DNA of 64,000 nucleotides from Halichoerus grypus (GCF_964656455.1 NC_135718.1:50993008-51057007); one strand, 5' to 3'. Shown: positions 15,943 through 28,943, counted from the stretch's first letter. Notes: a model not told the origin generated them from the letters alone. A program made the numbers and translations.

Positions 15943-18265
15943 ATTCATTCAAAATCTCAATCGTTCCCCTAATTTATAGGCCTATAATAAATGGACTCAT
16001 CTATTCAGTATTATAATTTATGAATATCTTCTAATTGTTATTTCAGATTGTTTTAACTCAATTTTATCAAATGTTTTAGTGCAGGTTACTATTACTCATC
16101 TATTAAATTTTTGACCTAAAATATCGGTGACATAATAACAGAGTGAGAACTAAGCAAGAATTTTAAAATTCTGTAGGATCACTTGGGAAGCTCAAAAGAC
16201 GGTCTTCAAAAGTAAACGACACCATGCCACACAAAGGAGGTAAACTCTCAATCTCTGACATTCCCACTTTAATAAAAGAAACAATGAAACATTTGTCTAA
16301 CCCCCCTAGTACTCTTTAGCTCTCACTGAGGTAATTGCTTTTAACAACGTATTAAGTCTGCATACCTCTCAATGTCTCCAATGTTATTTATGGCTACCAG
16401 CAATGCTAATATTCCCATTCATATAAATAGTTGACTGTGCCTACAGATCTGGTCACATTTATTCTGAACAGCCAAAACTGTATGAAAATTAAAATTTTAT
16501 TGCATATTCCAAGCCTTCACACATGTTGTCTCTAGCCATCTGAATGTAACTATAACGTATTTATATTTGAATCTCATGAATCAAAAATTCAGGGTAAGAA
16601 AAGTTAGCATAATCATACATGTTTTTTAATGTAAATTAAAAATGAGATTTTGCAAGGTCTAACTTTTAAAATATACAGCAGCATAGAATAAACCTCATTT
16701 GTTCAGCTACTGTATCCCAAATGCCTAATTAATACATTGCCCGATACACAGTAGGCACTCAAAATATATGTTAACTGAATAAATGGAAGAAACATATGCT
16801 AGTTAGAAGAAAAAACTCTCATCTCTAAGACACTATTTCAAATGGTTATAATGATTCCAACAAATGTCGGTTCCCTGTGAAAACATGTCATCAAAAACCA
16901 GAATTCGTCTTATGACTGAGGATTTGCAAAATTGTTCAATATGATTGTTAATTTCGTCCTACAATGTGGGTGTTCATTATCTTGCCCTTATTTTCAGTTT
17001 AATTTGTTCTTTTAATATGCACAGGCTTTACTTTCTGAAGTAGCTATGCAAATGTGTTTTTGTAGCCCCAGTTAAAAAGCAGAGTATAAAACACTTTGTA
17101 CTAGAAAAATCCAAAAAGACAAGCTACAACAAATTGGTCACTGACTCCAGCCACAATTTTTTAAATGCCAGATAATCAGCACTGCATAATTATGGATCCA
17201 TAGTTATTACTTGCAACTGCTCAACTGTATACCTTGGGAACACTTCTGTTCCTTTAAAGAGCAATTAAAAGAACAATCTGGTTTTAAAGTGACAACATTC
17301 CCCTGATAGATTCTAGCTAAAACCCAGTCCTTGTACTAATGGGATTCCTGCTTTCATTTGGTATAACAATGCTCAAGCCATTGCTGCCATCCTTGCGGTG
17401 ATAAATAATTTACAAAATGTCACATATCATTCATGCAATGAAACAAATCCAAATCTGCAATCCCATTTTTCTTTCCCCGATGAATTTTTAGCTGTAAGAA
17501 AGACATGGCCATCAGCCAGCACTCGTGCTCATTTTTCGTTTTTAACTAAAGGTAACACAAAGGACAAAGGTTGCTAGTAGTTCATGGCCAGAAAGACTGA
17601 TGTCCCACACTCTGCCCAATAATAGAAAGCATAGATGCTATCACTTCACGCTACATTCAAGTGAACCCCACCAGGCTGATGTATGCTCACAACCATTTAT
17701 TTTAGGGATAACTATCTCACAATACTCTATAAAACCACTGCATTATACAGAAATGTCTGCCCTGCTGAATTATTGATAATTCAAAGCACTTTTTTGCTAA
17801 CCTCACTATAGCCGAGTCTAATTAACTTTAAAAAATTGTCACTTGTAAGAAATGAAACTTCTACAGTAATGCATGTAAATGGGTCACAAAATTATTATGA
17901 TTCACTATTCTCAATCAGACTTCATATAAACTGTTTCAAAAAATAATCCCTGGTAATAGATTAAAATGGACTGTAGTCAGAAAGAGGTCTGAATAAATGG
18001 AATTCAATTCTACCCAAGTCCACCACAGACAAATCATATTTAAGAGGTCTGAAAATGAAACCAAACATCTCCTAATTCTTAACCACTTTCTTTGAAATTT
18101 CACAAAAGCACCTAACCTGTTGATCACATTTACTTATCAACATGACTGAATATTTCAAACTAATCTCAAGAATTAACACCCATGATGGATAGGTTTAAAC
18201 TCTGCAACCTGCTCAGGAAATGACTCCTCCTCATCTCCCATGGAATCGATGGTCCTAGTGTAGCT
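15943..18265. other. Repeat-poor intronic block
   Basis: 2.3 kb without a recognised SINE, L1 or LTR. The only hint is L2-like text at 16725-16790 (ACACAGTAGGCACTCAAAAT, then AACTGAATAAATGGAAGAAA). It lies just upstream of the first visible exon in gene sense and is a candidate for conserved non-coding sequence. Confidence 0.5.
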
Positions 18266-18267
18266 GC

Positions 18268-18455
18268 TAGGTAAGAAGGCACTTTACACTATCTCATTTA
18301 ATCATCTCAACAATCCTGCCAGGAATGTTTACTATTATTATTATTTTAGGGAAGGAATTAAGGATCTGAGTAGTGAGGTAACTTTTCTAAAGTTGTACAA
18401 GTTCAACTGTGGAACTGGGATTCAAACACAGGTCTGTCTTCACCAAAGCCCGTTT
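18268..18455 (-). mobile_element. MIR SINE fossil
   Basis: GCACTTTACACTATCTCATT, ATCATCTCAACAATCCTGCC and GGAACTGGGATTCAAACACA follow the reverse complement of MIR. (ATT)n at about 18333-18346 sits inside it. Confidence 0.78.
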
Positions 18456-19009
18456 CTCACCTTCAGTACTTACTCTCCCACCCCCGACTTCTCTCCTCTC
18501 AGAAAAATAAACATTTAAAATTATCTTTCCATCAGTGGGAAGAACTCTTTACTAATGTGCTCATAATCTTTTCCATCCTATTTCTACCATGACCAATGGC
18601 AGGTTTTTAAAACTATTGTAAAAGCAACCACTACTATCCTATAGACTACTATTACAATGGTGAAAAGGTACCTTTACAATGGAGCTCCTTACCCAAGTGA
18701 TCAAACCTATCACCAGTATGTGACAAACTAACATTATGCACCTCCCAAGTGTGGCACTAAAGGACTCAGCACAGCCTATGCAGGATTCTTGCTAGAATTA
18801 TTCACCCTGAATCTAACCATAAGGAACCAATCAGGCAAATCCAAATTTAGGGACATTCTGAAAAACTACTGGCCTGGACTCTTCGAAAAATGTCAATGAC
18901 ACATAAGACCCAATAAAGGGCAGAACCAATTTAGGCAACTAAACTGGCCCGAAAACTAAATACAATTTGTGATTCTTATATGGATTCTGGGTTTTTAAAA
19001 AAATTACCC
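18456..19009. other. Intronic sequence, nothing recognised
   Basis: No repeat family recognised. Confidence 0.5.
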
Positions 19010-19182
19010 CGGGGCGGCTGGGTGGTGCAGTCAGTTAAGCATCCGACCCTGGGTTTCCGCTGAGGTCCTGATCTCAGTGCAGAGTAGGTTTAAGGCTCTG
19101 TCTGCCCCATCCCCCCTTGCTCTCCTTCTCTCACTCTCTCTCTCAAATACATACATACATACATACATACATCTTTAAAAAA
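19010..19182 (+). mobile_element. Carnivore SINE, internally deleted
   Basis: GGGGCGGCTGGGTGGTGCAG head. The middle is shortened after CTGATCTCAGTGCAGAGTAG. The tail is an (ATAC)n run at about 19146-19170 then TCTTTAAAAAAC. The flanks AAAAAATTACCCC and AAAAAACTTTACCC resemble a diverged target duplication. Confidence 0.85.
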
Positions 19183-19199
19183 CTTTACCCACAGTTATT

Positions 19200-19530
19200 A
19201 AGGACATTATTTGGATAATTAGGGAAATACACACTGAATAGTAGACAATATATAAACTGGATAGAACAAATTTCTTCAGTCAACACAATTGTGTTTATAT
19301 GAGAGAATATCCTCTTGCTTGGCAATTATGTGCTGAAATATTTTGGAGTAAACTGTCATGATGTCTATAACTTAAGCTCAAAAGATGCTGGGGGAAAAAC
19401 TGTGTATCTGTACATGTATTAACAATGTTAAAGGTTGGCAAATCTATGTAAAGTTTGCATGGGTGTTCATTTTATTATTCTTTCAATCTTTCTGCATGTG
19501 TACAGTTTTCCAAACAAAACACTGGGAGGG
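19200..19530 (+). mobile_element. Old L1 3' end-like (low confidence)
   Basis: GGGTGTTCATTTTATTATTC and ACAGTTTTCCAAACAAAAC near 19460-19520 resemble the last part of an old L1 3' UTR (GGGTTCATTATACTATTCTC type). Borders are approximate. Confidence 0.4.
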
Positions 19531-19881
19531 GGGTGTAAAATAGTACCCCCTCCACTCTTAAAAAAAGATCTACAATGGATTGGATTATTATGTAATTGGA
19601 TTACAAGCATTCATAAAATAAAGTATCTCAATCCAATTAGTGATTCACAGGCAATACAGAGGACAGAGGACCTGTCAATCCGTATAGTAGGGGGACGCAA
19701 GTACCAACACTCTCGAGGACAAATGACCCAGTTTTCTTCAACAAATAAATTAAAAGGGAGACAAATTGAGCAAGCAAGGAAGAGAGAGCAATAGATTCAG
19801 AATAAGAACCAATAGGTTAATAGAGATTTAAAAGACTGATCTGCCAATCACAATGTATGGTCCTTATCCCGATAATGATTC

Positions 19882-20072
19882 TTTTTTTCTCTTTTTTAAG
19901 ATTTTATTTATTTATTTGGCAGAGAGAGAGCATAAGCAGGGAGAGCAGCAAGCAGAGGAAAAGCAGGCTCCCCGCCAAGCAGGGAGCTGGATGAGGGGCT
20001 CGATCCCAGAACCCTGGGATCACGACCCGAGCTGAAGGCCAACGCTTAACCAAGCCAGCCAGGCGCCCCCTT
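19882..20072 (-). mobile_element. Carnivore SINE with target duplication
   Basis: Reversed CanSINE: TTAAGATTTTATTTATTTAT to CAGCCAGGCGCCCCC. The target duplication GATAATGATTC lies at 19871-19881 and 20073-20083, perfect over 11 bases. Co-oriented with KAT6B. Confidence 0.95.
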
Positions 20073-20319
20073 GATAATGATTCAAATAAAGTATAAAATA
20101 AAACAAAATAGGGTGACCCATTAAAGGAACTGGGGCTAATCAGCTTTGAACACACTGCTGGGAAGGAACAAGCTGGATGTCTTCATCCCAGGGAAAGGGC
20201 TAGATTTGTTCTTCATGGCTCCAGAGTGCAAAACTTGAACAGGGCTTATCCTAGAGGGAGTTAAAACTTTCCAACAGAAATGTCCAAAAATTGAATGGAT
20301 TGTTTTTTCCTGCTTTCTT

Positions 20320-20600
20320 TCTTTATTTTATTTTTTAAATTGTGGTAAAACATACATTAACACAAAATTGACCATCTTCACCATTTTTTAAAGTATACAC
20401 TTCAGTGGCATTAGGTGTATTCACACTGTTGTACAACCAATACCATCATCCATCTCCAGAACTTTCTCATCTTCCCAAACTAAAACTCTGTCCCCATTAA
20501 ACATGAACTCCCTTCTACTTTGTCTCCATGAATTTGACTACTCTAGGTACCTCATATAAGTGGAATCATATAGTCTTCATGGAATGGATTATTTTTGGAA
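20320..20600 (-). mobile_element. Old L1 3' UTR fragment
   Basis: Plus-strand text ACTTCAGTGGCATTAGGTGT, CCATCCATCTCCAGAACTTT and TTTGACTACTCTAGGTACCT, then ATAAGTGGAATCATATAGT, is the reverse complement of an old mammalian L1 3' region. Confidence 0.75.
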
Positions 20601-21262
20601 GGCCCCCTATAATTAGAAAACACCATGGGAGAGGCTGGACCAGGATGGTGAGGACGCCACAGAGAACAAAGCAACCTCACACAAGCTGGGGATCCGGAAC
20701 CCTTCAACGGTCCTTTCCAGATCACATATTTTAATGGTTCCATGGCTGGATAATCTCTGTGCCTCTTCCCAACTCTGCTTTAATTTTTTATTGATTCTAT
20801 TATACTTAAAAAGACGTTTCAAAATAAGTCATCAGGACTCTCGACCTCAAAATTCAATAACCTTTTCTGAGAAAACATCCTTTAATTCCAAGACAATTCA
20901 TTTTGAGAAGTTTTATATTTGCTTATGGTTACTTTTGTTTCTGCCCTGAAGGAAACAGCATGTTTATTAATCTTGTCAGTCTAAGTAAGTGGAGAAAAAT
21001 AAATGAAAGTTCATGCTAGATGGGAGCCAGGTGCACATCCTCTTTGACGAAGACACTAAAAGGGTTTTGTCTCCATGATCTCCACTCACAATGATCAGGG
21101 ACACAGCCCTCTCTTTCCATTATCCCCTACGGATTCATCTCCTCGGGTCATCTAGAACTTTCTTGAATTTACTTAAAAAAACACACCATTTTAGGAAAAA
21201 AAAAACAACACCATTTTAGTAGTTCCTAGTGTTAAAAGCAACTCAGTATTTTTCATTCATAT
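20601..21262. other. Intronic sequence, nothing recognised
   Basis: Open frames on both strands near 20528-20950 overlap each other and resemble no known protein. Confidence 0.5.
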
Positions 21263-21264
21263 AT

Positions 21265-21450
21265 TCGTACCTGTATCATTGTAAGACCTGGATTTAAATA
21301 TTCATCTCTGAGCCAGTTTTCCTCATTTGTAAAAAGGCACAATTGTGTCTGCGTTGTCTAGCTCTGGGGTTGCTAAAGCTCAAATATGAGTGTGTGAAAG
21401 TACTTTGCACACTATAAAGCTCTATTCAAATATTATTATTATTGCAAAAT
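21265..21450 (+). mobile_element. MIR SINE fossil
   Basis: CCTGGATTTAAATATTCATC, TTTTCCTCATTTGTAAAAAG, then GTACTTTGCACACTATAAAG and CTATTCAAATATTATTATTA follow MIR in the forward direction to its 3' end. Confidence 0.78.
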
Positions 21451-22110
21451 TCACTTCAGCTATAAAAACAAAAAACAAACAAACAACTTAAGTCCTTAAC
21501 AAACATCAGCACAAATGAATTGTGGTGGAGCTTAGAATTATTCTATGATAGACTTTGACTCTGTGAGTCCCCATGATAAATATTAATCTTAGAGGGTTGT
21601 TATTATTATTATTTTTTTAATGAATTCATCAGGAAGTAAAAGAACAGGAAAGAAAACGTCTCGATTGAGAGCCAAGAGGCCCTGATTTAATAAAAGGAAA
21701 GGTCAAAGAAAAAGATGCCAAAGGAAGAAAAGCACAAACATATACTACAAAAGTAAACAAAGATGAATATAAATCCTTTATACCCAAGTATCAAACAGTT
21801 CATCTTCGGAGAGTGTTCTCTACACTTCAGCTCAGACAACTTAATTCGGTAACTCCAAAGCACGTTGTATAAAAGGGTTTTAAGGCTTATGCATCTCTTC
21901 AAATTGCACCCTTTTATCATCTTGTACTGCAATCTGAAGTTTAAGTAATGCTTTGCTGTTTACCAAAATGCTTTCCTCAAGTGTCTCACAAGTGACAAAC
22001 ACAAAGCCTACGAGACAGGATTGCGGCTTTTTCTGTCTCCATTTTACAGGTAAGTTAAATGCCTCCCTAAGGTCACATAGCTGTCAAGACAGAGGGTCCC
22101 AGGCTGCCAA
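21451..22110. other. Intronic sequence, mostly unrecognised
   Basis: Short MIR-like text (CTCCATTTTACAGGTAAGTT, then AAGGTCACATAGCTGTCAAG) lies at about 22036-22092. Nothing else recognised. Confidence 0.5.
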
Positions 22111-22114
22111 CTGC

Positions 22115-22440
22115 AAGCCCTTTGCTCTTCCACTCTTCCATGGCTGGTCCCTCATTTCCTTTGGAGCTCAGATTCAGATATCACCTTATCAGAGAGGCTT
22201 ATTCCTGACCATTCTCTCTGAAATTGCATTCCACCAGCATCACTCGGGATCCCCCAGGCCTTGCTGTATTTTTCTGCACGGCATTCATCACTGCCTGACA
22301 TATTCTGTATGATTTGTCTATTTTGTTTCACTTACTAAACTATCAAAGCTCCATTCTGAGGGCAGAGCCTTTGTTCACTGCTGTAGCTGCAGCTTCAAAG
22401 TGCGTTTGTTGAATAAATGAACAAATGAACAAACTGCTTT
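22115..22440 (+). mobile_element. L2 3' end
   Basis: TCAGAGAGGCTTATTCCTGA, ACTGCCTGACATATTCTGTA, CTGAGGGCAGAGCCTTTGTT and GTTTGTTGAATAAATGAACA follow the 3' end of LINE-2. Antisense to KAT6B. Confidence 0.82.
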
Positions 22441-24595
22441 TAGGTTAGGAAGTGGTTCCTCTGGTTCAACAAGGTCCCAAAGACTATTGTTCTTTCACAT
22501 GTATCCTTAATAACAATGATATGACGTGTTAAGCAACCATCAATGGCAAGGCAACTTCCATCACTTGTCTAGATTGGCTTTTATTCTACTCTGACCACTT
22601 ATAATGAATGACCATTTGGGCATAATTGTATTTTCTGGGTATAACCTGACAAGAGAGAACCAAAATTTAAATATCAGCTGGGAGGAAATTATCTCCACCA
22701 CTACTGGGGCTCGCTCAGTCATAGTCACTATAGGTTGTATGTAAAATACACCTGGGGCCGTGCCCAGTTGCTAGTACCTATCTGTGAGCCTCCTTACCTT
22801 TTTTCCCTTCTCAAGAAAGAAATGTAAGTTAAAAAAAAAACAAAAAAAAGTAGGAGTAGGAGTCAAGGAAGATGAATACACTGAAGTGAGAATAACAAAA
22901 TTATAACAAGAGCATGAATCTGTTCAATCTATTTAAAAATATTTTACAAGTTTTGGGGCTTTATTATTGCTAGTGAATGATTTCCCACAAACTTCACAAC
23001 TGACAGCACAGGTACCACAGAGGTTGAAAAATGTTTCTTTTGTTTTTAGGGTAACTTTTTTTTTTTGACACTTACCTAATAGAGAACTTAAGTTTCATTT
23101 CTTGCCACTTAACCCACTCATTCAACTCATCAAGCCCGCTCCTAATTAGGATATAGATCACGCACACTTGGCATCTCCCTTTACGGCAATTCTGCTCTAA
23201 GATGTAGTCTTTGAAAATACAGTAACTCTAAAAGTAGAGACTTCCTGTGATGCTCTAAATTGTCTGGGATTTTAAGAGCATTATCTTGTTCCCAGCGGCA
23301 TGTGCTGTAACTGTGGTCAGTAACAGACATGCCTCTGCAGGAAGGTTTGGTGACTGGCTTGCCCTCATGGCCATCCTTCAGGGGCACAAGAGAACCTTGT
23401 TTGTGATGCATCTGTTGCCATTTTCTCTACACTCACGGACCCTTTTGTTTTATTCTAAGGCTATTCTTGCCATTCTATTATGAATTTTTACCTGAACAGA
23501 TGCCATAATTTCTTCCAGAAGATAATTGGAGATACACTTATAAGACTTCTCACAGGCAACAATTTTACCCTAATTTTATACTCGCCATATAGATTTTTGT
23601 TATATCACCTCCCCTGCTCATTATACTTCTCTGTGGGTAATTGGTTCTGTGAGGGAGCACTACATTATCCCCACTGGCTCTGGATTGAGTTTCTGCATTA
23701 CTCTGGGCAAAAGGATTTATTATTGCTAATGTATGGAGATCTTAAATGTGACTGCTATATTTTACCTCCTTGTCACAGTGAAGAGCGTTCTCTGTATTTT
23801 AAGAGTGACAAGTAAATTAAATCTAATAAAATAAAAATATTTAAAAGCATCCCTATACATATTCATAAATATGTCACTTCTTTTTTCATTTAAAGAATCA
23901 CTTAGAAACAAAACCAGTATCAATGGACCAATACTGGGAAATGCCCACAGTCAGAGGCTGATTCAGAAGCAAAAAATAGTAAAAGCTTGACATCAAAGAA
24001 ATAAGAAAAGGAGAGAAGCAAAGACTTTCTAAGAACATCAGCCCCAACAGTTATCAATTGTGTGGAGCTAATTGAAATGCTCACACTGTATGTACTCTAG
24101 AACTTGTTCTAATTAGGCAGGTGTGCCATTTATAAGAGTGCTGATTAAGGAGAGGGATTCTATTGGAAGGAAACAAATCTAATCTGGCATACTGCATTTA
24201 ACAATAGCATCTCATTTTTGTTGTTGTTGTTTATTTGTTTTTGTTTTTGCAGATACAGCCTACAAATTTGCAGAGGGTGGGGAAGCCAATGAAGCAACTG
24301 CCTTCCCCAGCATCTTTAATTTCTTATCTGGACAGGGACTTGGCTTTTAAGATTTCATCTGAACGTCTCTCCTCCACCCCTACCATTAGAAACTGCAGAT
24401 ACTGCATTTATCTTCTTAAGAGGGATCAAAGTCTGATTCAACACAGCTGGAAATTCAACACATGGTTACAGGAAGTCTGCTTAGGATTTACAAACTATTC
24501 TCTCTGGCAAGCCTGTCACAATATTAGCAATATAATATAAACTCTACTCTAGGTTTTGAAAAATGGAATTTTAAAACCAATTCATATTCAAGTGT
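22441..24595. other. Intronic sequence, nothing recognised
   Basis: About 2.1 kb without a recognised repeat. Open frames at 23286-23815 and 24235-24540 on the plus strand resemble no known protein and lie antisense to the gene. TTTTTGTTTTTGCAG at about 24239-24252 resembles a splice acceptor but is on the wrong strand for KAT6B. Confidence 0.5.
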
Positions 24596-24599
24596 CACA

Positions 24600-25045
24600 A
24601 GTCTTTAATTTTTTTCCCAAACTATTTTTTTAAGAGCAGTTTTAGGTTTACAGGAAAACTGAGAGGAAGGTAGAGAAATTTCCCATCTCTCCCGGCCCCA
24701 CACATTCATAGTCTCCCCCATTATCAACATCCCCCCACCAGAGTGGTACCTTTGTTGTCAGTGAAGAACCTACAATGACATATCAAATCACCCAAGCCCA
24801 CAGATTACATCAGGGTTCTCTCTTGGCATTATACATTCTGTGTGTTTGGAAAAATTTATGATGACATATATCTACCATCATGGTATCGCACAGAGTATTT
24901 TCACTGCCCTAAAAAATCCATCTATTCATCTCTCCCTCCCCTCTAATTCCTGGCAACCACTGATCTTTTTTACTGTATCCATAGTGTTACCTTTTCCAAA
25001 ATGTCATATAGTTGGAATAATAAAACTAGCTTTCTTGGTTGCCCC
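24600..25045 (-). mobile_element. Old L1 3' UTR fragment
   Basis: Plus-strand text AGAGCAGTTTTAGGTTTACA, CCCCATTATCAACATCCCCC, TTCCTGGCAACCACTGATCT and AAATGTCATATAGTTGGAAT is the reverse complement of an old L1 3' region. Confidence 0.75.
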
Positions 25046-25980
25046 AAGGCATCTGTTTTAATCTAGATGTGGTGCCGAATACCCCACATAGGCACAACTG
25101 CAGCCATTCTCATTACCAATTCCACCAAGAGAAACCTGCATTAACTGCTCAGAGACACAGGCTACTGAATTTATTGTAATTAGATCCAAAAAGGGAAGTA
25201 GAACAACGAGAGGAGACATAGGTAGGTAGATTCTAACCAGAAAAGTCACATGTTAGTCAGTTTCTCAGTATTATCATCACCATCACCAGCACCCCTGACA
25301 ATGTTCTGCATTCACAGAGATTTATGTCAGTTATGTACTATTCAATAAGTTACTAATGTTTACTCAGCACCCAACTATGCCAAGGAGAATGTAATTGGTA
25401 CTCCAAGTGCTTGTCGTCACAGAACCAACAGAAGTAGTGTAATTCCATTACCACACTTAATTCTCAATTGCCCTGTGGGCACATAAACCATCTGGTGTAC
25501 AGAATTTCCATGCCCTTGACTTTTCTGCTTTTGTTTTCCTCACTTTCAGACTACCTTTGACTCTTTCAATTACAGTAGTCATTAGCAGTAGGAAAAGAGA
25601 ATTGTTTGGGTAATTACTGACCTTGTCTTTTTAAACTCTTCCCTAACTTCTTTGTGGTGGAGGTTCTAGATCTAATGCTTTAGGACAGGCACCAACCGAG
25701 CACTTACGTGAACATTATTAGTGACACTCTGCTCTTTGGTGCTCCAGCCTCGTGGCAGGCTGTGTGGGAATTGTACAAAACATAAGCCTCCCCCCTACCA
25801 ATGCAAGCTACAGCAAGGCCAGGAAGGGAAACACCAGATGTCACAGGCTTTCCCCCCAGGGGCAAAGATTTTTAAGCTCAATTTCCTAGAACTTTAAGTC
25901 TTAGAAAAGCCTACTACAGGGTATTCAGTAGGTAGAAGAAAGCTCTTTATTTTTGTGAAATCTTTGTAGGTTTTTTTGTA
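25046..25980. other. Intronic sequence, nothing recognised
   Basis: No repeat family recognised. Short (CATCAC)-like text occurs near 25276. Confidence 0.5.
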
Positions 25981-25984
25981 TATT

Positions 25985-26112
25985 TTAAGTCAAAGCTTAG
26001 TACACGGTGAGCTCTTTAAAGGAGATCCTTGTTTGTTTACCTAAATTAGCACACATAATGAAGAACTCTACACTGTAGATGTTTGATAAGTATTTGTTGA
26101 ATATATAAATTT
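25985..26112 (+). mobile_element. L2 3' end fragment
   Basis: TACACGGTGAGCTCTTTAAA, ATCCTTGTTTGTTTACC and GATAAGTATTTGTTGAATAT resemble the L2 terminus. Confidence 0.55.
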
Positions 26113-26273
26113 AACATTATTTCTCATACCTGGTACTTTCTCATTTTTACTTTAGTTTATAAAGGGTAAATAAAGAAATAATAACAGAACAGCATGTGGT
26201 TATGGGGGAAATAAATACGTTTTAAATGTTCGCCCATTTTGAATCTTCACACCCCAACCTCTTACATTTTTTA

Positions 26274-26477
26274 TTTATTTTTTTAAAGATTTTATTTATT
26301 TATTTATTTGACAGAGAGAGACACAGCGAGAGAGGGAACAAAGTGGGGGCAGTGGGACAGGGAGAAGCAGGCTCCCCACGGAGCAGGGAGCCCAATGCGG
26401 GGCTCGATCCCAGGACCCTGGTATCATGACCTGAGCCGAAGGCAGATGCTTAACGACTGAGCCACCCAGGTGCCCCC
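26274..26477 (-). mobile_element. Carnivore SINE with target duplication
   Basis: Reversed, near-consensus CanSINE: TAAAGATTTTATTTATTTAT, ACAGAGAGAGACACAGCGAG, and head GAGCCACCCAGGTGCCCCC. The perfect 15-base target duplication CTCTTACATTTTTTA is at 26259-26273 and 26478-26492. Co-oriented with KAT6B. Confidence 0.96.
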
Positions 26478-26489
26478 CTCTTACATTTT

Positions 26490-27135
26490 TTAAATTATAA
26501 AATATACATAACATGATATGTACCACTTTATTTTTAACTGTAAAGTTCAGTGGCACTAAGTACATTCACACTACTGTACAACTAAGATAATGTATATTTC
26601 ACACATGATGAAATGGACAGTTCAAAGTTTTGAATAAATGTATTATACTCATGTAAACCCACATCTCTAGCAAGATACAGAGCACTACATAACCCCAGAA
26701 GTTCTCTCCTGCCCCCTCCCAGTCAAGTCCTTTCTACTCTCCTTCCCAAGCACCCACTACTCTGATTTCTACCACCATAGTTTGATTTGATCTGCTCTAG
26801 AACTTCATGTAAATGGAACCAAACGATGAATTCTTCTTGTGGGGCTTCTTTCAACTCACTATACTGTCACATTCATTCACATTGCTGCATATGTCAGTAA
26901 TTCATTTCTTTTTACTACTGAATAATATTTTGTTGCAAAATCCACAAAAACTTGTTTATTCTTTCTATAGGTGATCAGCATTTAAGTTGTTTACAGCTTA
27001 GAGCTAAAATGAATAGAACTGTTATAAACATTCTTACATAAGTACTTTGTGGACATGTGTTTTCATCTCTCTTGCGTAAATACCTAGGAGTGGAACTGCT
27101 GGGTCATAAGGTAGGAAGATGCTTAACTTTATTAA
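26490..27135 (-). mobile_element. Old L1 3' region
   Basis: Plus-strand text includes AAGTTCAGTGGCACTAAGTA, AACTTCATGTAAATGGAACC, TTGCTGCATATGTCAGTAAT and AATACCTAGGAGTGGAACTG, then CTGGGTCATAAGGTAGGAAG. This is the reverse complement of an L1M-type 3' UTR and ORF2 end. Confidence 0.8.
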
Positions 27136-27139
27136 AAAC

Positions 27140-27610
27140 CTCTAATTACGTTAATCGAGAAAAGGAAAAAAGTTAATTACCAAAATAAGAAGTAACAAGG
27201 GGGTATCACTACAAATCTTGAAGACATATCAGGGACAGCTTTATGCCAATAAATTAGACAACTCAGATAAACAGGCAACTTCATTGATGGAACAAATTAA
27301 TAAAACACCACAAGAGGAAACAGAACATCTGAGTAACTCTAAATCCAAAGAAAATGATTCGTAACTTAAAAAACCCCTGCAAAGGACTCCAGGCCCAGAC
27401 ACCTTTGCCAGTGAAATCTTTCAAATATTTAAGAATGCAATACCAATCTTACATGATCTATTTCAAAAACAAACAAAAAAACAGAAAAAGAGGAAATCTT
27501 TCTCAACTAATTTTATTAGGCCAGCATAATTCTGATACCAAAATCAGATGAAAACATTACCATAGAAGAAAATTTAAACAACAACCAGTATCTCCCATTA
27601 ACATAAACCC
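27140..27610 (+). mobile_element. Old L1 ORF2 fragment, opposite orientation
   Basis: GGACAGCTTTATGCCAATAA, CTCCAGGCCCAGACACCTTT, TTTTATTAGGCCAGCATAAT and CTGATACCAAAATCAGATGA follow L1 ORF2 (start of the RT domain) in the forward sense. It directly abuts minus-strand L1 on both sides. The frame is broken by stops. Confidence 0.75.
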
Positions 27611-27780
27611 CAATTTGTTTTCTTCTTAAATTTTACTTTAAAAAAATCAGTTTTACTAAGGTATAATTTATATATAATAAAATGCACCCTTTTAAAGTTT
27701 GGACAAACACATACATTTATATAATTACCACAACAACAAAGAATCAGAACCCTTCTGTCACCTCAGAAAGTTCCCTTAAG

Positions 27781-27926
27781 GGTGAAATAGGTGAAGGGGA
27801 TTAAGAGTATACTGTAATCAGGACTGAGCAACATAGAGAGTTGTTGAATCACTGTATTATACACCTGAAACTAAGAGAACACTGTATGTTAACTATACCG
27901 GAATTAAAACAAAACAAAACAAAAAA
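27781..27926 (+). mobile_element. Severely 5'-truncated younger L1 (146 bases)
   Basis: GGGTGAAATAGGTGAAGGGG through TATACACCTGAAACTAAGAG to ACTATACCGGAATTAAAAC and an (AAAAC)n tail. It matches the 3' end of the L1 at 8745-8870 closely. The target duplication AAGTTCCCTTAAG / AAGTTCCCTCAAG (12 of 13 identical) lies at 27768-27780 and 27927-27939, so it landed inside the older L1. Confidence 0.92.
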
Positions 27927-28943
27927 CAAGTTCCCTCAAGCATTTCTGTAGTTCCCTCTATAGACCCAGGCAACTACTGATTTGCGGTCCCATTTATCAA
28001 TTTTAATCTTTGTGTCCAACCTAAGAAATCTTTGCCTATTCCAAAGTTGCAAGGGCCTTGTCCTGTATTTTCTTCTGATTTCATGGTTTTAGTCTTTAAA
28101 TTAAGTCCATGATCCATTTTTTAGTTAATTTTTGTATGTGGAGTGAGTTAAGAATCAAGAGTCACTTTTCTCTGTATGTATATCCAGTTATTCCAGCATC
28201 ATTTATTGAGAGAATTTTCTTCTTCCCACTGAATTAGTCCTCCAGATCTGGTCTTTTGTTTCCAAATTTGTTTTAGCTATTCTAGGTTCTTTGCATTGCC
28301 ATAATTTTAAAAATCAGTTTGTCAATTCTAGAAAAAACAGTCTGCTGGGATCTCTATTGGGATTGTGTTGACTATACAGATCAGTTTGGAAAGTACTGAC
28401 TTTGTAATATTACTGAGTCTTCTGATCCATGAACATAGATATTTCTCCATTTGCTTAGGTCTTCTTTAATTTCTTTCAACAATGCTTTACGGTTTTTGGG
28501 GTACACCTTTTGTTCATATTTTGCTAAATTTATCCCTATATACTTTCATACTGTTTGGTGCTACTGTAAATGATATTTCAATTTCTGAATGTTTGTCGCT
28601 GCTATACAGAAATACAATGGGATTTTGTATGTTAACCTTATATCATTGCTTTAGTTCACTCTACTTTTAGTAGCTTTCTTGAAGATTCCTTAGTATCTTC
28701 TGTAATATAAATAACTGTGATCTGAAACTAGAGACAGGTTTAGCCCTTCTCCCAATCTCTGCATGCTTTTCATTTCATTATCCTGCCTTAATGCATTAGC
28801 TAGGAACTCCAGTACAATGCTGAATAGAAATGATGAAAGGGAGCATATTTGTCTTACTCCTGACTTTAGGAAGTGGTTGGTCTTTTACCATTACTAATGG
28901 TGTTAGCTATGTTCTTTTTTTTTTTTTTTAGAAGATGCTTTGT

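Noticed and set aside
24229..24260. Good-looking splice acceptor (T/G-rich tract then CAG) on the plus strand
   Set aside because: Antisense to KAT6B, with no accompanying donor or coding exon recognised.
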